From an uncultured Eubacteriales bacterium (GTDB taxonomy: Bacteria > Bacillota > Clostridia > Christensenellales > Aristaeellaceae), in the NCBI GenBank assembly GCA_902801765.1, contig CADCJO010000002.1, positions 1 to 64,000 on the forward strand: DNA of 64,000 nucleotides, in the 5' to 3' direction. Below the pieces are notes generated by a model. That model had not been told where the DNA came from and did no database searches. It was given only the letters and a program-made list of their open reading frames with translations. A program made the translations under genes and the position numbers. Below, in pieces: positions 1 through 8,063 of this stretch; within the stretch, counting starts at the first letter, position 1; the number at the start of each line of letters is the position of its first letter.

Positions 1-99
1 TCAAGCTGCTTCCGCTATTGAGGTCCAGGAGATGAAATCTCCTGGTGCAGGTGCACGAGGGCCGCATAGGCCCTCGCCCCGTAGTGTATTAAAGCGCCC
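1..99 (+). repeat. Multi-hairpin repeat, copy 1 (cut by window edge)
   Basis: This is the distal end of the dispersed element seen complete at 57153-57598 (opposite strand) and 15769-16163. It carries the paired arms CCAGGAGAT/ATCTCCTGG and CGAGGGCC/GGCCCTCG, then ends with AGTGTATTAAAGCGCCC, which matches the terminal inverted repeat of the copy at 57153. The rest lies outside the window. No protein is encoded. Confidence 0.85.
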
Positions 100-126
100 A
101 TTCTTCCCTAAAGCACAGCTATATGT

Positions 127-852
127 CTACTCAATGATATTCGTGGTGATGTAGTCCACGCCCCATTGGGCGAGGCGTTGGGCGTCCTCAACGCTGTTGA
201 CCGTCCAAACGTTGACTTCTTTTCCCAAGGCATGTACATCCCGTACCCTTTGTTCGTTCATAAGCTGCCAGTGAATATCCAGGTCAAGGCTGTATGTTGT
301 CAGTGCGTTTAACACTTCCTGCCAGTCCGGGTTCCCTTCAATCAGATATTGCGCTTTCTGCTGCGGCAAAACCTGACGCACATGAATCATGTTGGACAGG
401 GCGAAGGAAATGAAGATCGTGTGCTCCAGCCATCCTTCTTCCCGGATGATGTCGATGATCCGGTCGATCTGTTCCGGCTGCATGGGGTTTTTCAGCTCCA
501 GCACGCTGACCTTTTCATACTTCTTGCAGATTTGGATGTATTCCCGAAGAGAAGGCAGGCCCAAATCCTTCCGGCCCCGTTTGCCGTCCTTGTCCAGCAA
601 ACGCATGGAACGCAGGGTTTCGTAGGTGCTTTCTTCCACCCGCAGATCATCCAGCGCCACGCGCCTGGTGGTGTCGTCGTGGATGATGATGAACTGTCCG
701 TCCTTGGTCACGTGCACGTCGGTTTCAATGCCGAAGTAGCTTCTGTTGCCTGCCGCCACGAAGGCGGAGCAAGTGTTTTCCATTTCAATGCCGCTCAGTC
801 CCCGATGCGCGATCATCCGGGGCTTGGGAGCGGTCAAACGCAGCGTGTCCAC
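127..852 (-). CDS. Glycerophosphodiester phosphodiesterase (GDPD family)
   Basis: Predicted to hydrolyse glycerophosphodiesters to glycerol-3-phosphate and an alcohol. The GDPD TIM-barrel motifs are visible: MIAHRG with MENT after it, then ETDVHVTKDG and IIHDDTTRR, followed by VLELKNP and, near the C-terminus, VNVWTVNS. I place the start at a GTG (852), preceded by AAAGGGGGA at good spacing; the product is about 241 residues, normal for the family. The frame stays open to a TTG at 924, but that codon falls inside a plausible -35 region (TTGCGG, 17 nt, TAAGAT). There is no signal peptide, so it is probably cytoplasmic. It lies downstream of ppdK on the same strand but is separated from it by a strong terminator. 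Confidence 0.88.
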   Translation of the reverse strand: MDTLRLTAPKPRMIAHRGLSGIEMENTCSAFVAAGNRSYFGIETDVHVTKDGQFIIIHDDTTRRVALDDLRVEESTYETLRSMRLLDKDGKRGRKDLGLPSLREYIQICKKYEKVSVLELKNPMQPEQIDRIIDIIREEGWLEHTIFISFALSNMIHVRQVLPQQKAQYLIEGNPDWQEVLNALTTYSLDLDIHWQLMNEQRVRDVHALGKEVNVWTVNSVEDAQRLAQWGVDYITTNIIE

Positions 853-934
853 GCCAGATATTCCCCCTTTGAATTGCCCTTGTTTTCCATGGAATATCTT
901 AGCACGTTTGCGCTTATACCGCAAGCATGAAATG

Positions 935-962
935 AAAAAAGCGCTCCCAAAGGAGCGCCTTT
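935..962 (-). terminator. Intrinsic terminator of ppdK
   Basis: On the minus strand GGCGCTCC-TTT-GGGAGCGC is followed by six T. A T run on the other side makes it potentially bidirectional. Confidence 0.9.
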
Positions 963-981
963 TTGTCAGTTGCTTACCGGA

Positions 982-3810
982 TTATTTGTTCTGGTCGTTG
1001 AAGGTCTTCTTGGCTTCTTCCCAACCGGCCAGCAGGCTCTTGAAACCAGCCTGGGCAATGGCGCCCGCGCCTTCGGCGACGGACTGCAGGGTCTTGGCGG
1101 CTTCTTTCAGAGCAGATTTGGCGGCGTCAACCGTGGCGTTGATCTGGTCTTCAGCGGCCTTGGCAGCTTCCTTCTTCGCCTTGATGGCGGCCTGCGCGGC
1201 GGCCAGACGGGCGATCGGAACGCGGAAGGGAGAGCAGGAGACGTAGTTCAGGCCGATCTCGTTGCAGAATTCGATGGAGGACGGGTCGCCGCCGTGTTCA
1301 CCGCAGATGCCGCAGTGGATCTTGGCGTTGTTCGCGTGGCCCAGGGTCACAGCCATCTTCATCAGCTTGCCAACGCCCACGGTGTCCAGACGGGCGAAGG
1401 GATCGGACTCGTAAATCTTGTTGGCGTAATACGCGGGCAGGAACTTGCCGGCGTCGTCGCGGGAGAAGCCGAAGGTCATCTGGGTCAGGTCGTTGGTGCC
1501 GAAGCAGAAGAAGTCGGCTTCCTTGGCGATTTCATCGGCGGTCAGGGCGGCACGCGGGATTTCGATCATGGTGCCCACTTCGTACTTGAGGTCGGAGCCG
1601 GCGTCCTTGATCAGCTTGTCCGCGGTTTCCACCACGATGTTCTTGACGAATTTGTATTCCTTCAGTTCGCCGACGAGGGGGATCATGATTTCGGGAACCA
1701 CGTTCCAGTCGGGATGACGGCCCTTCACAGCCAGAGCGGCCTTGATGATGGCGCTGGTCTGCATCACGGCGATTTCGGGATAGGTGACGGTCAGGCGGCA
1801 TCCGCGATGGCCCATCATGGGGTTGAATTCGTGGAGGTCGGAAATGACCTGCTTGATGTAAGCGACGGTCTTGCCCTGAGCTTTCGCCAGCGCTTCGATG
1901 TCGGCTTCTTCGGTGGGAACGAATTCATGCAGCGGGGGATCCAGGAAGCGGATGGTGACGGGATAGCCGCCCAGCGCTTCGAAGAGGCCCTCGAAGTCAG
2001 CCTGCTGCATGGGCTCGATCTTGTCCAGCGCGGCCTTGCGTTCTTCGACGGTTTCGGCGCAGATCATCTCGCGGAACGCGGGGATGCGGTCGGGGCCGAA
2101 GAACATATGCTCGGTGCGGCACAGGCCGATGCCCTGCGCGCCGAAATCGGCGGCCTGCTTGGCATCCTTGGGGGTGTCGGCGTTGGTGCGCACGCCCATG
2201 GTCTTATACTTGTCAGCCAGTTCCATGATGCGGCCGAAGTAACCGCTGTTGGGATCGGCGGGCACGGTGGGAATCAGTTCGCCGTAGATGTTGCCGGTGC
2301 TGCCGTCCAGGGACAGGTCGTCGCCTTCGTGATAGGTCTTGCCGGCCAGGGTGAAGCACTTGTTCGCTTCGTCCATCTTGATCTCGCCGCAGCCGGATAC
2401 GCAGCAGGTGCCCATGCCGCGGGCCACAACGGCCGCGTGGCTGGTCTGGCCGCCGCGGACGGTCAGGATGCCCTGGGAGTACTTCATGCCTTCGATGTCT
2501 TCGGGGCTGGTTTCCAGACGCACCAGAACCACCTTTTCACCCTTCTTGCCGTGTTCCACAGCGTCCTCGGCGGTAAACACGATGTGACCGGCGGCGGCGC
2601 CGGGGGAAGCGGCGATGCCCTTGCCCACGGGGGTCGCGGCCTTGAGGGCCTTGGTGTCGAAGGTGGGATGCAGCAGCATATCCAGGGATTTGGCGTCGAT
2701 CTGCATCAGCGCTTCTTCTTCGCTGATCATGCCTTCGTCGATCAGGTCGCAGGCGATCTTGATGGCGGCCTGGGCGGTGCGCTTGCCGTTGCGGCACTGG
2801 AGCATATACAGCTTGCCGTTTTCAACGGTGAATTCCATATCCTGCATGTCGCGGTAGTGCTTTTCCAGGTTGTCGCACACTTCCACGAACTGCTTGTAGG
2901 CTTCGGGGAACTTTTCTTCCATCTGGGAGATGGGCATGGGGGTACGAACGCCGGCGACGACGTCTTCGCCCTGGGCGTTGGTGAGGAATTCGCCCATCAG
3001 CACCTTTTCGCCGGTGGCGGGGTTGCGGGTGAAGGCCACGCCGGTGCCGCTGTTTTCGTTCAGGTTGCCGAACACCATGGGCATCACGTTCACGGCAGTG
3101 CCCCAGGAATAGGGGATGTCATGGTCCATACGGTACACGTTGGCGCGGGGGTTGTCCCAGGAACGGAACACGGCGCGGATGGCTTCGTACAGCTGCACCT
3201 TGGGGTCGGAGGGGAAGTCGCTGCCCAGCTGCTTTTTGTATTCGGCCTTGAACTGCTGCGCCAGCTCGCACAGGTCTGCGGCGGTCAGTTCGGTGTCGTA
3301 GGTGACGCCCTTCTTTTCCTTCATGGCGTCGATCAGCTGTTCAAAGTACTTCTTGCCCACTTCCATGACCACGTCGGAGAACATCTGGATGAAGCGGCGG
3401 TAGCAGTCGTACACGAAGCGCTCGAACTTGGGATCGGGGTTGCCCTTGATCATGGCGGCAACCACGTCATCGTTGAGGCCCAGGTTCAGGATGGTATCCA
3501 TCATACCGGGCATGGAAGCGCGCGCACCGGAGCGAACGGAAACGAGGAGGGGGTTCTGCAGATCGCCGAACTTCTTGCCGTTGATCTTTTCCATCTTTTC
3601 CACGTTTTCCATGATTTCGGCCATGATTTCGTCGTTGATCTTGCGGCCGTCTTCGTAGTACTGGGTGCAGGCTTCGGTGGAAATGGTGAAGCCCTGGGGC
3701 ACCGGCAGGCCGATGTGAGTCATTTCGGCCAGGTTCGCGCCCTTGCCGCCCAGCAGCTCGCGCATGGTGGCGTTGCCTTCAGTAAAGAGGTACACATACT
3801 TCTTGCCCAT
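982..3810 (-). CDS. ppdK: Pyruvate, phosphate dikinase
   Basis: Interconverts pyruvate + ATP + Pi with PEP + AMP + PPi, a reversible glycolytic step common in anaerobes. The N-terminal nucleotide-binding domain has GGKGANLAEM, the swivelling domain carries the phospho-histidine in GGQTSHAAVVARGMG, and the C-terminal PEP barrel has CRTEHMFFG and the catalytic cysteine in CGICGEHGGDPSS. The 942 residues exceed the usual ~875: after the conserved end RVPIARLAAAQAAI there is an Ala/Lys-rich, probably helical tail of about 65 residues ending FNDQNK. The start is an ATG with GAAAGGAGATAG upstream. It is a single gene with its own promoter (3896-3924) and terminator. Confidence 0.97.
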   Translation of the reverse strand: MGKKYVYLFTEGNATMRELLGGKGANLAEMTHIGLPVPQGFTISTEACTQYYEDGRKINDEIMAEIMENVEKMEKINGKKFGDLQNPLLVSVRSGARASMPGMMDTILNLGLNDDVVAAMIKGNPDPKFERFVYDCYRRFIQMFSDVVMEVGKKYFEQLIDAMKEKKGVTYDTELTAADLCELAQQFKAEYKKQLGSDFPSDPKVQLYEAIRAVFRSWDNPRANVYRMDHDIPYSWGTAVNVMPMVFGNLNENSGTGVAFTRNPATGEKVLMGEFLTNAQGEDVVAGVRTPMPISQMEEKFPEAYKQFVEVCDNLEKHYRDMQDMEFTVENGKLYMLQCRNGKRTAQAAIKIACDLIDEGMISEEEALMQIDAKSLDMLLHPTFDTKALKAATPVGKGIAASPGAAAGHIVFTAEDAVEHGKKGEKVVLVRLETSPEDIEGMKYSQGILTVRGGQTSHAAVVARGMGTCCVSGCGEIKMDEANKCFTLAGKTYHEGDDLSLDGSTGNIYGELIPTVPADPNSGYFGRIMELADKYKTMGVRTNADTPKDAKQAADFGAQGIGLCRTEHMFFGPDRIPAFREMICAETVEERKAALDKIEPMQQADFEGLFEALGGYPVTIRFLDPPLHEFVPTEEADIEALAKAQGKTVAYIKQVISDLHEFNPMMGHRGCRLTVTYPEIAVMQTSAIIKAALAVKGRHPDWNVVPEIMIPLVGELKEYKFVKNIVVETADKLIKDAGSDLKYEVGTMIEIPRAALTADEIAKEADFFCFGTNDLTQMTFGFSRDDAGKFLPAYYANKIYESDPFARLDTVGVGKLMKMAVTLGHANNAKIHCGICGEHGGDPSSIEFCNEIGLNYVSCSPFRVPIARLAAAQAAIKAKKEAAKAAEDQINATVDAAKSALKEAAKTLQSVAEGAGAIAQAGFKSLLAGWEEAKKTFNDQNK

Positions 3811-3895
3811 GGGATATCTATCTCCTTTCGGAATTTGGATTTTAGATTTCCATGGAAAGCCATGGACAGGCGTTCCATAGCTTATCCAACAACTA

Positions 3896-3924
3896 ATTAT
3901 ACCTTTTTTTTACCAGATTGACAA
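3896..3924 (-). promoter_or_regulatory. Sigma-A-type promoter of ppdK
   Basis: TTGTCA, 17 nt spacer, TATAAT, read on the minus strand, about 85 nt upstream of the ppdK start codon. Confidence 0.75.
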
Positions 3925-4020
3925 GGGGAGGGAACAGGGAGAAATGTTACAAATTTGAAAAGATTTGCGGGATTAGGGAATAGGGATTAGGGATTAGAAT
4001 TAGGGATTCAGACACCCCGT

Positions 4021-4162
4021 TGTCATCCCGAGCGAAGGCGAGCCAATGGTGAGCCGAGGCCGAGGGATCTGAGAATCGGGAATTACGGGTGCTGGGTTCA
4101 ATATACCGCTCATAAGTCCCTCGGCTCCGTTCCGCTCTCGCTCCACGCCGCTCGGGATGACA
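4021..4162. repeat. 142 bp repeat with 14 bp inverted ends, copy 1
   Basis: Begins TGTCATCCCGAGCG and ends CGCTCGGGATGACA, a perfect 14 bp terminal inverted repeat. A second internal pair (GCCGAGGCCGAGGGA with TCCCTCGGCTCCG) makes a longer imperfect hairpin. A related element lies at 37495-37634. Translated, these ends give the CHPERRG-type peptides often mis-annotated as small ORFs; I see no real gene. The remaining part of the 3811-4261 gap contains only the ppdK leader and the jag terminator. Confidence 0.85.
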
Positions 4163-4223
4163 TGGCTGCGCGCTTGTGCATTGGGTATATTTATGGGCAG
4201 CATAAGAAAAAACAAACAAAAAA

Positions 4224-4251
4224 GACGCAGCTTCTGTTTCAAAGCTGCGTC
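4224..4251 (-). terminator. Intrinsic terminator after jag
   Basis: GACGCAGCTTT / AAGCTGCGTC stem on the minus strand followed by TTTTTTG, 11 nt beyond the jag stop. It closes the rnpA-yidD-yidC-jag unit. Confidence 0.9.
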
Positions 4252-4261
4252 GCGTACTTGC

Positions 4262-5206
4262 TTATTTCAGGGTAATCACTACATGCCGATTGGGTTCTTC
4301 GCCCTCGGAGTGGGTGGTGACGGCGGGATGATCCTGGAGGGCGCTGTGCAGAATGCGGCGCTCATAAGGATTCATGGGCTCCAGGCTCACCTTGCGGCCC
4401 GTTTTCTGGGCACGGTTGGCCATGCGGTTGGCCAGGCGCACCAGCGCTTCTTCCCGCTTGGCGCGGTAGCCTTCGGTGTCCAGGGTCACGCGGGTGTAAT
4501 CGTCCTGGCCCTTGTTCACCTGCAGGCTGGTCAGATATTGCAGCGCGTCCAGGGTTTCGCCCCGGCGTCCGATCAGGATGCCCAGGGTGTCGCCTTCCAT
4601 ATTCACGCGTACGTTGCCTTCTTCGTCATTCTTCACAGCGACGGACACGTTCACGCCCATCAGCTTGGTCACTTCCTGGAGGAATTCCTGGGCGCGGCCG
4701 GCGGCAGTGGCACGATCCGCCTGTTCGGCGGGCACGATTTCTTTTTGCTCTTTGGGTTCCTTCGGCGCTTTGGGGGCCTTGGGAGCGCGGGGCTTGCTTT
4801 CCTTCTTGGGTTCAGCCTTTGCCTTGGGGGCGTCTTCCTTCGCGTCCTCAGCTTTCGCGGCTTCTTCCTTGGGGGCCTTGGGCTTCCGGGGCTTAGGAGC
4901 GGGCTTTTCGGCTTTTTCTTCCTTTTCGGCTTTGGGGGCGGGCTTTTCGGCCTTTTCCTTGCGGGGCTTGGATTCCTCGGGCTTCATGGCGTCGGCCAGG
5001 ATGGCGCGGGCCACGTCGTCGGTGTCTTCTTCGTCCTTCATGGTGATGCGCACTTTCGCGGGACGGGAGCCGAACAACCCGAACAGGCCCTTGCTGCCTT
5101 CTTCCAGCACGTCCACCGTGACGTCGCTGATGGCTACGCCCAGCTCTTCCAGGCCCTGGTCGATGGCCTCCTGAATGGTGCGGGCGGAGTATTCATATAC
5201 TTTCAT
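4262..5206 (-). CDS. jag: Jag/KhpB-type RNA-binding protein (SpoIIIJ-associated)
   Basis: Cytoplasmic RNA-binding partner encoded with YidC in Firmicutes. An N-terminal Jag_N domain (MKVYEYSARTIQEAIDQGLE, residues 1-50) is followed by a Lys/Ala/Pro-rich linker at about 85-165 made of AEKPAPK- and APKAPKAP-like repeats. Then come a KH domain with the GRRGET loop (about 205-245) and a C-terminal R3H domain (MNPYERRILHSAL, with RHVVITLK at the end). At 314 residues it is long for the family because of the linker. Its ATG overlaps the yidC stop by 1 nt (TAATG), which implies coupled translation. Confidence 0.95.
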   Translation of the reverse strand: MKVYEYSARTIQEAIDQGLEELGVAISDVTVDVLEEGSKGLFGLFGSRPAKVRITMKDEEDTDDVARAILADAMKPEESKPRKEKAEKPAPKAEKEEKAEKPAPKPRKPKAPKEEAAKAEDAKEDAPKAKAEPKKESKPRAPKAPKAPKEPKEQKEIVPAEQADRATAAGRAQEFLQEVTKLMGVNVSVAVKNDEEGNVRVNMEGDTLGILIGRRGETLDALQYLTSLQVNKGQDDYTRVTLDTEGYRAKREEALVRLANRMANRAQKTGRKVSLEPMNPYERRILHSALQDHPAVTTHSEGEEPNRHVVITLK

Positions 5207-6252
5207 TATTTGATGGACCCCTCTCCGGATACGGACTGCGCTTTCTGCGCGTCTTTTTTCTCAAGGATTTTGGTGATGATCACGCTCTGCACCCACATGG
5301 CGATGGTGGAGGTGACCCAGTACACAGCGAAACCAGCGTTGGAGGTCAAGCACCAGAACACGGACAGGATGGGGAAGAAGTATTTCATGAAGGTGTTCAT
5401 CCCATTCGACTGGCTGTTCTGCTGCGTCTGCTGGCTTTCGGTCATCGCGGGGTTGAATTTGTACTGCAGAATCTGGCTCACGCCCGCCAGTACGGGCAGG
5501 ATCAGCAGACCGTTGTACTGCTTGTACAGAGTGATGCTGAACACGAAGAAGTTCACATTCGCCCAGCCGGGCACGGTCGCAACCGCTTCCACATAGCCGG
5601 GCATCTGGCCCAGGGCAGTGAGCATGGTGGTGATGCTGGTTTTGACGGTGTCGGCGGTGGAAAAGTCGAGCGTGGTTTCGCTGACAGCGGCGATGCTTTG
5701 GGCGATGGCCTGAACCTGGCCTTCGCTCAGCGTTTCATACGCCCGCTGCCACATGTTCGCGGGGATCATGCTCAGCGCTTGCGCATTGGGAGCGATGGAG
5801 GCAAACAGAGAGTCCGCCATCCAGATGTTCTTGACCCACAGGAACCGGTCGGCGGCGGAAACGATGTTGGTCTCCCCGGCCAGGTAGCGGAAGGTCTGCA
5901 TGGCCATCTGTTCGTTGGCGATACCGCGCATGGCGGCGAACATGGCGAACATGATGGGCCAGGTGAGCAGCAGGGGCAGGCAGCCGGACAGGGGGTTGTA
6001 GCCTTCCTTCTTCATCAGCTCGGCCTGCTTCTGCTGGAGCTTCTGCTGATCCTTGCCGTACTTCTTTTGCAGCTCGTTGATCTTGGGCTGGATCAGGGCC
6101 ATTTTGCGCATGCCCTTGCGGCTCTTGTAGTCGAAAGGCATGATCAACATACGCATGAGGATGGTGAAGATAATGATGGACACGCCATAGTTTCCCACCA
6201 GGCTGTTGATGCCCGCCAGGACGTCGTACAGGAATTGCTCAATCGCGTTCAA
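5206..6252 (-). CDS. yidC: YidC/OxaA membrane protein insertase
   Basis: Inserts membrane proteins with or without Sec. The 60KD_IMP signature is present: a first core helix (YGVSIIIFTILMRMLIMPF), the positively charged loop KSRKGMRKMALIQPKINELQ with a coiled-coil stretch, then NPLSGCLPLLLTWPIMFAMF. The C-terminal helices include FFPILSVFWCLTSNAGFAVYW. A ~100-residue polar insertion separates the second and third core helices. There is no lipobox. The start is a TTG at 6252 with AGGAGGG upstream, overlapping the yidD stop by 4 nt (TTGA). Confidence 0.95.
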   Translation of the reverse strand: MNAIEQFLYDVLAGINSLVGNYGVSIIIFTILMRMLIMPFDYKSRKGMRKMALIQPKINELQKKYGKDQQKLQQKQAELMKKEGYNPLSGCLPLLLTWPIMFAMFAAMRGIANEQMAMQTFRYLAGETNIVSAADRFLWVKNIWMADSLFASIAPNAQALSMIPANMWQRAYETLSEGQVQAIAQSIAAVSETTLDFSTADTVKTSITTMLTALGQMPGYVEAVATVPGWANVNFFVFSITLYKQYNGLLILPVLAGVSQILQYKFNPAMTESQQTQQNSQSNGMNTFMKYFFPILSVFWCLTSNAGFAVYWVTSTIAMWVQSVIITKILEKKDAQKAQSVSGEGSIK

Positions 6253-6497
6253 GGATTTTCGTCCCTCCTAATGATAGCGCTGGGCGCTTCGGGCACGGGG
6301 TCATACCCGCCCTTGGCAAATGGCTGACATCGCAGCAAACGCTTTGCGGCAAGCGCTCCGCCCCGGGCCGCGCCGAAACGCCGGATGGCCTCCTCGGCAT
6401 ATTCGGAGCAGGTGGGCGTGAAGCGGCAGGCGTAGGGAAGCGACGGGCTCACCCTGCGCCGATAGAAACGAATCATGGACAGCAAAACGCGCTTCAT
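6249..6497 (-). CDS. yidD: Membrane protein insertion efficiency factor YidD
   Basis: Small (82 aa) amphipathic, membrane-associated protein of the YidD/DUF37 family, which assists YidC. Diagnostic residues are RFYRRRVSP, CRFTPTCSEYAEEAI and the C-terminal RLLRCQPFAKGGYDPVP. It overlaps rnpA upstream by 4 nt (ATGA) and yidC downstream by 4 nt, so the three are almost certainly co-translated. Confidence 0.96.
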   Translation of the reverse strand: MKRVLLSMIRFYRRRVSPSLPYACRFTPTCSEYAEEAIRRFGAARGGALAAKRLLRCQPFAKGGYDPVPEAPSAIIRRDENP

Positions 6498-6832
6498 TTG
6501 ATGTCATCCCGATACAGGCCCTGTTTGCGCAGCAGATATCGAAGCGACTGGGAGAGACGGGCAAAATCAGCTTCCGCGGCGGCTTCCCGCGCTGTGACCA
6601 CGTACAGCCCGCGGCGAAGAAGCATCAGTTCCGCCCGGAACGCTTCGCGCAGCCTGCGGCGGACTTTGTTGCGCGTGACGGCATTTCCGATCTTTTTGCT
6701 CACCGAAAAGCCGACCAGCAGCTTGGGGCCCTTCACAAAGCCGACCGACATTTCCCGGCACGCGCCGCCCTTGCCCTTTTTGTAGACATAACGAAACTGC
6801 CCGTTCTTCCTCAGGCGATACTGCTTCTCCAT
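6494..6832 (-). CDS. rnpA: Ribonuclease P protein component
   Basis: Basic protein cofactor of RNase P, which trims tRNA 5' leaders. The 112 residues contain the N-terminal RLRKNGQFRYVYKKGK and the RNR motif region VGFSVSKKIGNAVTRNKVRRRLREAFR. The ATG at 6832 has no strong Shine-Dalgarno sequence. It sits 151 nt downstream of rpmH, with a GC-rich hairpin (6908-6949) in the gap that could attenuate read-through from the rpmH promoter. Confidence 0.96.
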   Translation of the reverse strand: MEKQYRLRKNGQFRYVYKKGKGGACREMSVGFVKGPKLLVGFSVSKKIGNAVTRNKVRRRLREAFRAELMLLRRGLYVVTAREAAAEADFARLSQSLRYLLRKQGLYRDDIK

Positions 6833-6907
6833 ATGTTCCCAGCCGAATCGTTCAATGGTTCATGCCGCCGTTTTCACCGTGGCGCACACGGGGGAAACAA
6901 ACAGCAA

Positions 6908-6949
6908 ACCCGCCCCACGATTCCATGCTCTCTGGCAAGCGCGGGGCGG
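6908..6949 (-). terminator. Hairpin between rpmH and rnpA, possible attenuator
   Basis: Minus strand: CCCGCCCCGCG, 20 nt loop, CGTGGGGCGGG, then TTTGCTGTTTGTTT. The stem is strong but the loop is long and the T tract is broken, so partial termination is more likely than full. Confidence 0.5.
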
Positions 6950-6983
6950 GCCAAGCCATGCAAGAAAGAGGGGAGAGGCGGTC

Positions 6984-7118
6984 TTAGACCGTCAGCTCCT
7001 TGCGGCCACGATTGCGGCGGCGGGCCAGCACCTTGCGGCCGTTTTTAGTGCTCATGCGGGCACGGAAACCATGCACCTTGTTGCGCTGGCGTTTCTTGGG
7101 CTGATAGGTACGTTTCAT
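6984..7118 (-). CDS. rpmH: 50S ribosomal protein L34
   Basis: 44 residues, [20 protein letters not shown] at the N-terminus and [12 protein letters not shown] at the C-terminus, an unmistakable bL34. The start is the ATG at 7118 with AAGGAGTTGTTGTTGTC upstream; a longer open frame to 7190 is only leader. A very good promoter lies at 7205-7233. dnaA, usually divergent and adjacent in Bacillota, is absent upstream. Confidence 0.98.
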   Translation of the reverse strand: MKRTYQPKKRQRNKVHGFRARMSTKNGRKVLARRRNRGRKELTV

Positions 7119-7204
7119 GACAACAACAACTCCTTTTAAAATCCGAAATGCCTGACGGCATGTTTCGCTCGTTGTGAGGCGGTACACCACAAAACAGCCA
7201 TTAT

Positions 7205-7233
7205 AGTATATCCATCAGGCCGCCGGATGTCAA
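7205..7233 (-). promoter_or_regulatory. Sigma-A-type promoter of rpmH
   Basis: TTGACA, 17 nt, TATACT (then ATAAT) on the minus strand, 87 nt upstream of the rpmH ATG. Confidence 0.85.
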
Positions 7234-7296
7234 GAGACTTTCGGAAAAGATTTTTCCGTTCACTAGGATTTGTCAGAAAAAAAGAGTATAAAGCCC

Positions 7297-7390
7297 AGAG
7301 TACAGAGATCAGACCGATCGCGTCAGATGTTTTTGCTTCTTTATATGGAAGCTGTATCATCTGTACTCTTCGCTCTGAACTCTGTACTCT
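7297..7390. repeat. Heptamer-built inverted repeat A
   Basis: Left arm AGAGTACAGAGATCAGA (7297-7313) and right arm TCTGAACTCTGTACTCT (7374-7390) pair over 16 of 17 positions around a 60 nt loop. The arms are successive 7-mers of the form AGAGTNC. It lies between the rpmH promoter and the 3' end of the coiled-coil gene at 7414. Confidence 0.85.
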
Positions 7391-7413
7391 AAAAGCAAAG
7401 CCTTGTTCTGTGC

Positions 7414-8040
7414 TTACTGCTGTCCGGCGTACTGCTGCCGCAGGGCGCGGACGGCGTCCGCCTGCTGGCTCATGCTCATATCCAGCTGTTCCATGAGCTG
7501 GTTGATGGAATCATGCACGCGGGCGGTGTAGGCTTCACAGTCGCGGTGGGCGCTTTCCAGCATTTCCTGGGCCTCGGCCTGGGCACGGGCGACGATTTCG
7601 CTGTCGGCCACCATCTGGGCGGCGCGGGCCTGGGCGTCAGCCACCAGGGCATTGGCGCGGGTCTGAGCGTCGGCGACCATAGCGTTGGCCTGATCAGTGG
7701 AGGTGCGCAGGGTTTCGGCGGCGCGGGCCTGGGCGTCGCTGACCATGGCGTTGGCTTCATTCTTGGCGTTCTCCACCGTGGACTGGGCTTCGGCGTTGGC
7801 ATTGCGGGTGGTTTCCTCGGCAATGCGGTTGCTTTCGGAAATGATGTTTTCTTCCTGATCAATAATGGTCTTGGCATTCTGCACGTCCACAGGAATGCTT
7901 TCCTCCAGACGGCGCATCAGGCTGGAGAATTCTTCCTTGTCCAGCATGAATTTTTTGGTCAGGGGAATGGCTTTCGCTTCCGACAGGAGCTGTTCCATAC
8001 GGTCCAACAGTTCGAAGGTCATCAGGCGGTTGGTAGACAT
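7414..8040 (-). CDS. Coiled-coil protein, F0F1 subunit b/DivIVA-like
   Basis: 208 residues, ATG at 8040 with AAAGGAGGATTTTA upstream. The N-terminal ~60 residues (STNRLMTFELLDRMEQLLSE, IPLTKKFMLDKEEF) resemble the head region of proteins often encoded beside coaD in Clostridia. Residues ~65-175 are an uninterrupted Ala/Glu/Gln-rich coiled coil with near-repeats ANAMVSDAQARAAE, ANAMVADAQTRANA and VADAQARAAQMV. There is no membrane segment. It may be a scaffold or division-associated filament, but no function can be assigned from sequence. It is last in the alr-rsmD-coaD unit. Confidence 0.85.
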   Translation of the reverse strand: MSTNRLMTFELLDRMEQLLSEAKAIPLTKKFMLDKEEFSSLMRRLEESIPVDVQNAKTIIDQEENIISESNRIAEETTRNANAEAQSTVENAKNEANAMVSDAQARAAETLRTSTDQANAMVADAQTRANALVADAQARAAQMVADSEIVARAQAEAQEMLESAHRDCEAYTARVHDSINQLMEQLDMSMSQQADAVRALRQQYAGQQ

Positions 8041-8063
8041 GGTAAAATCCTCCTTTATATGGT

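Noticed and set aside
970..3921. A 983-codon open frame on the plus strand across ppdK
   Set aside because: It is the antisense of ppdK, produced by GC-rich third positions; its translation is Gly/His/Val-rich without motifs, and the minus-strand protein is unmistakable.
3947..4242. Small frames containing CHPERRGARAERSRG-type peptides
   Set aside because: This peptide comes from the ends of the 142 bp palindromic element and recurs at 37497 for the same reason.
7119..7413. The rpmH upstream region as chromosome origin
   Set aside because: No dnaA gene and no cluster of DnaA boxes seen; the gap holds a promoter and heptamer repeat A.
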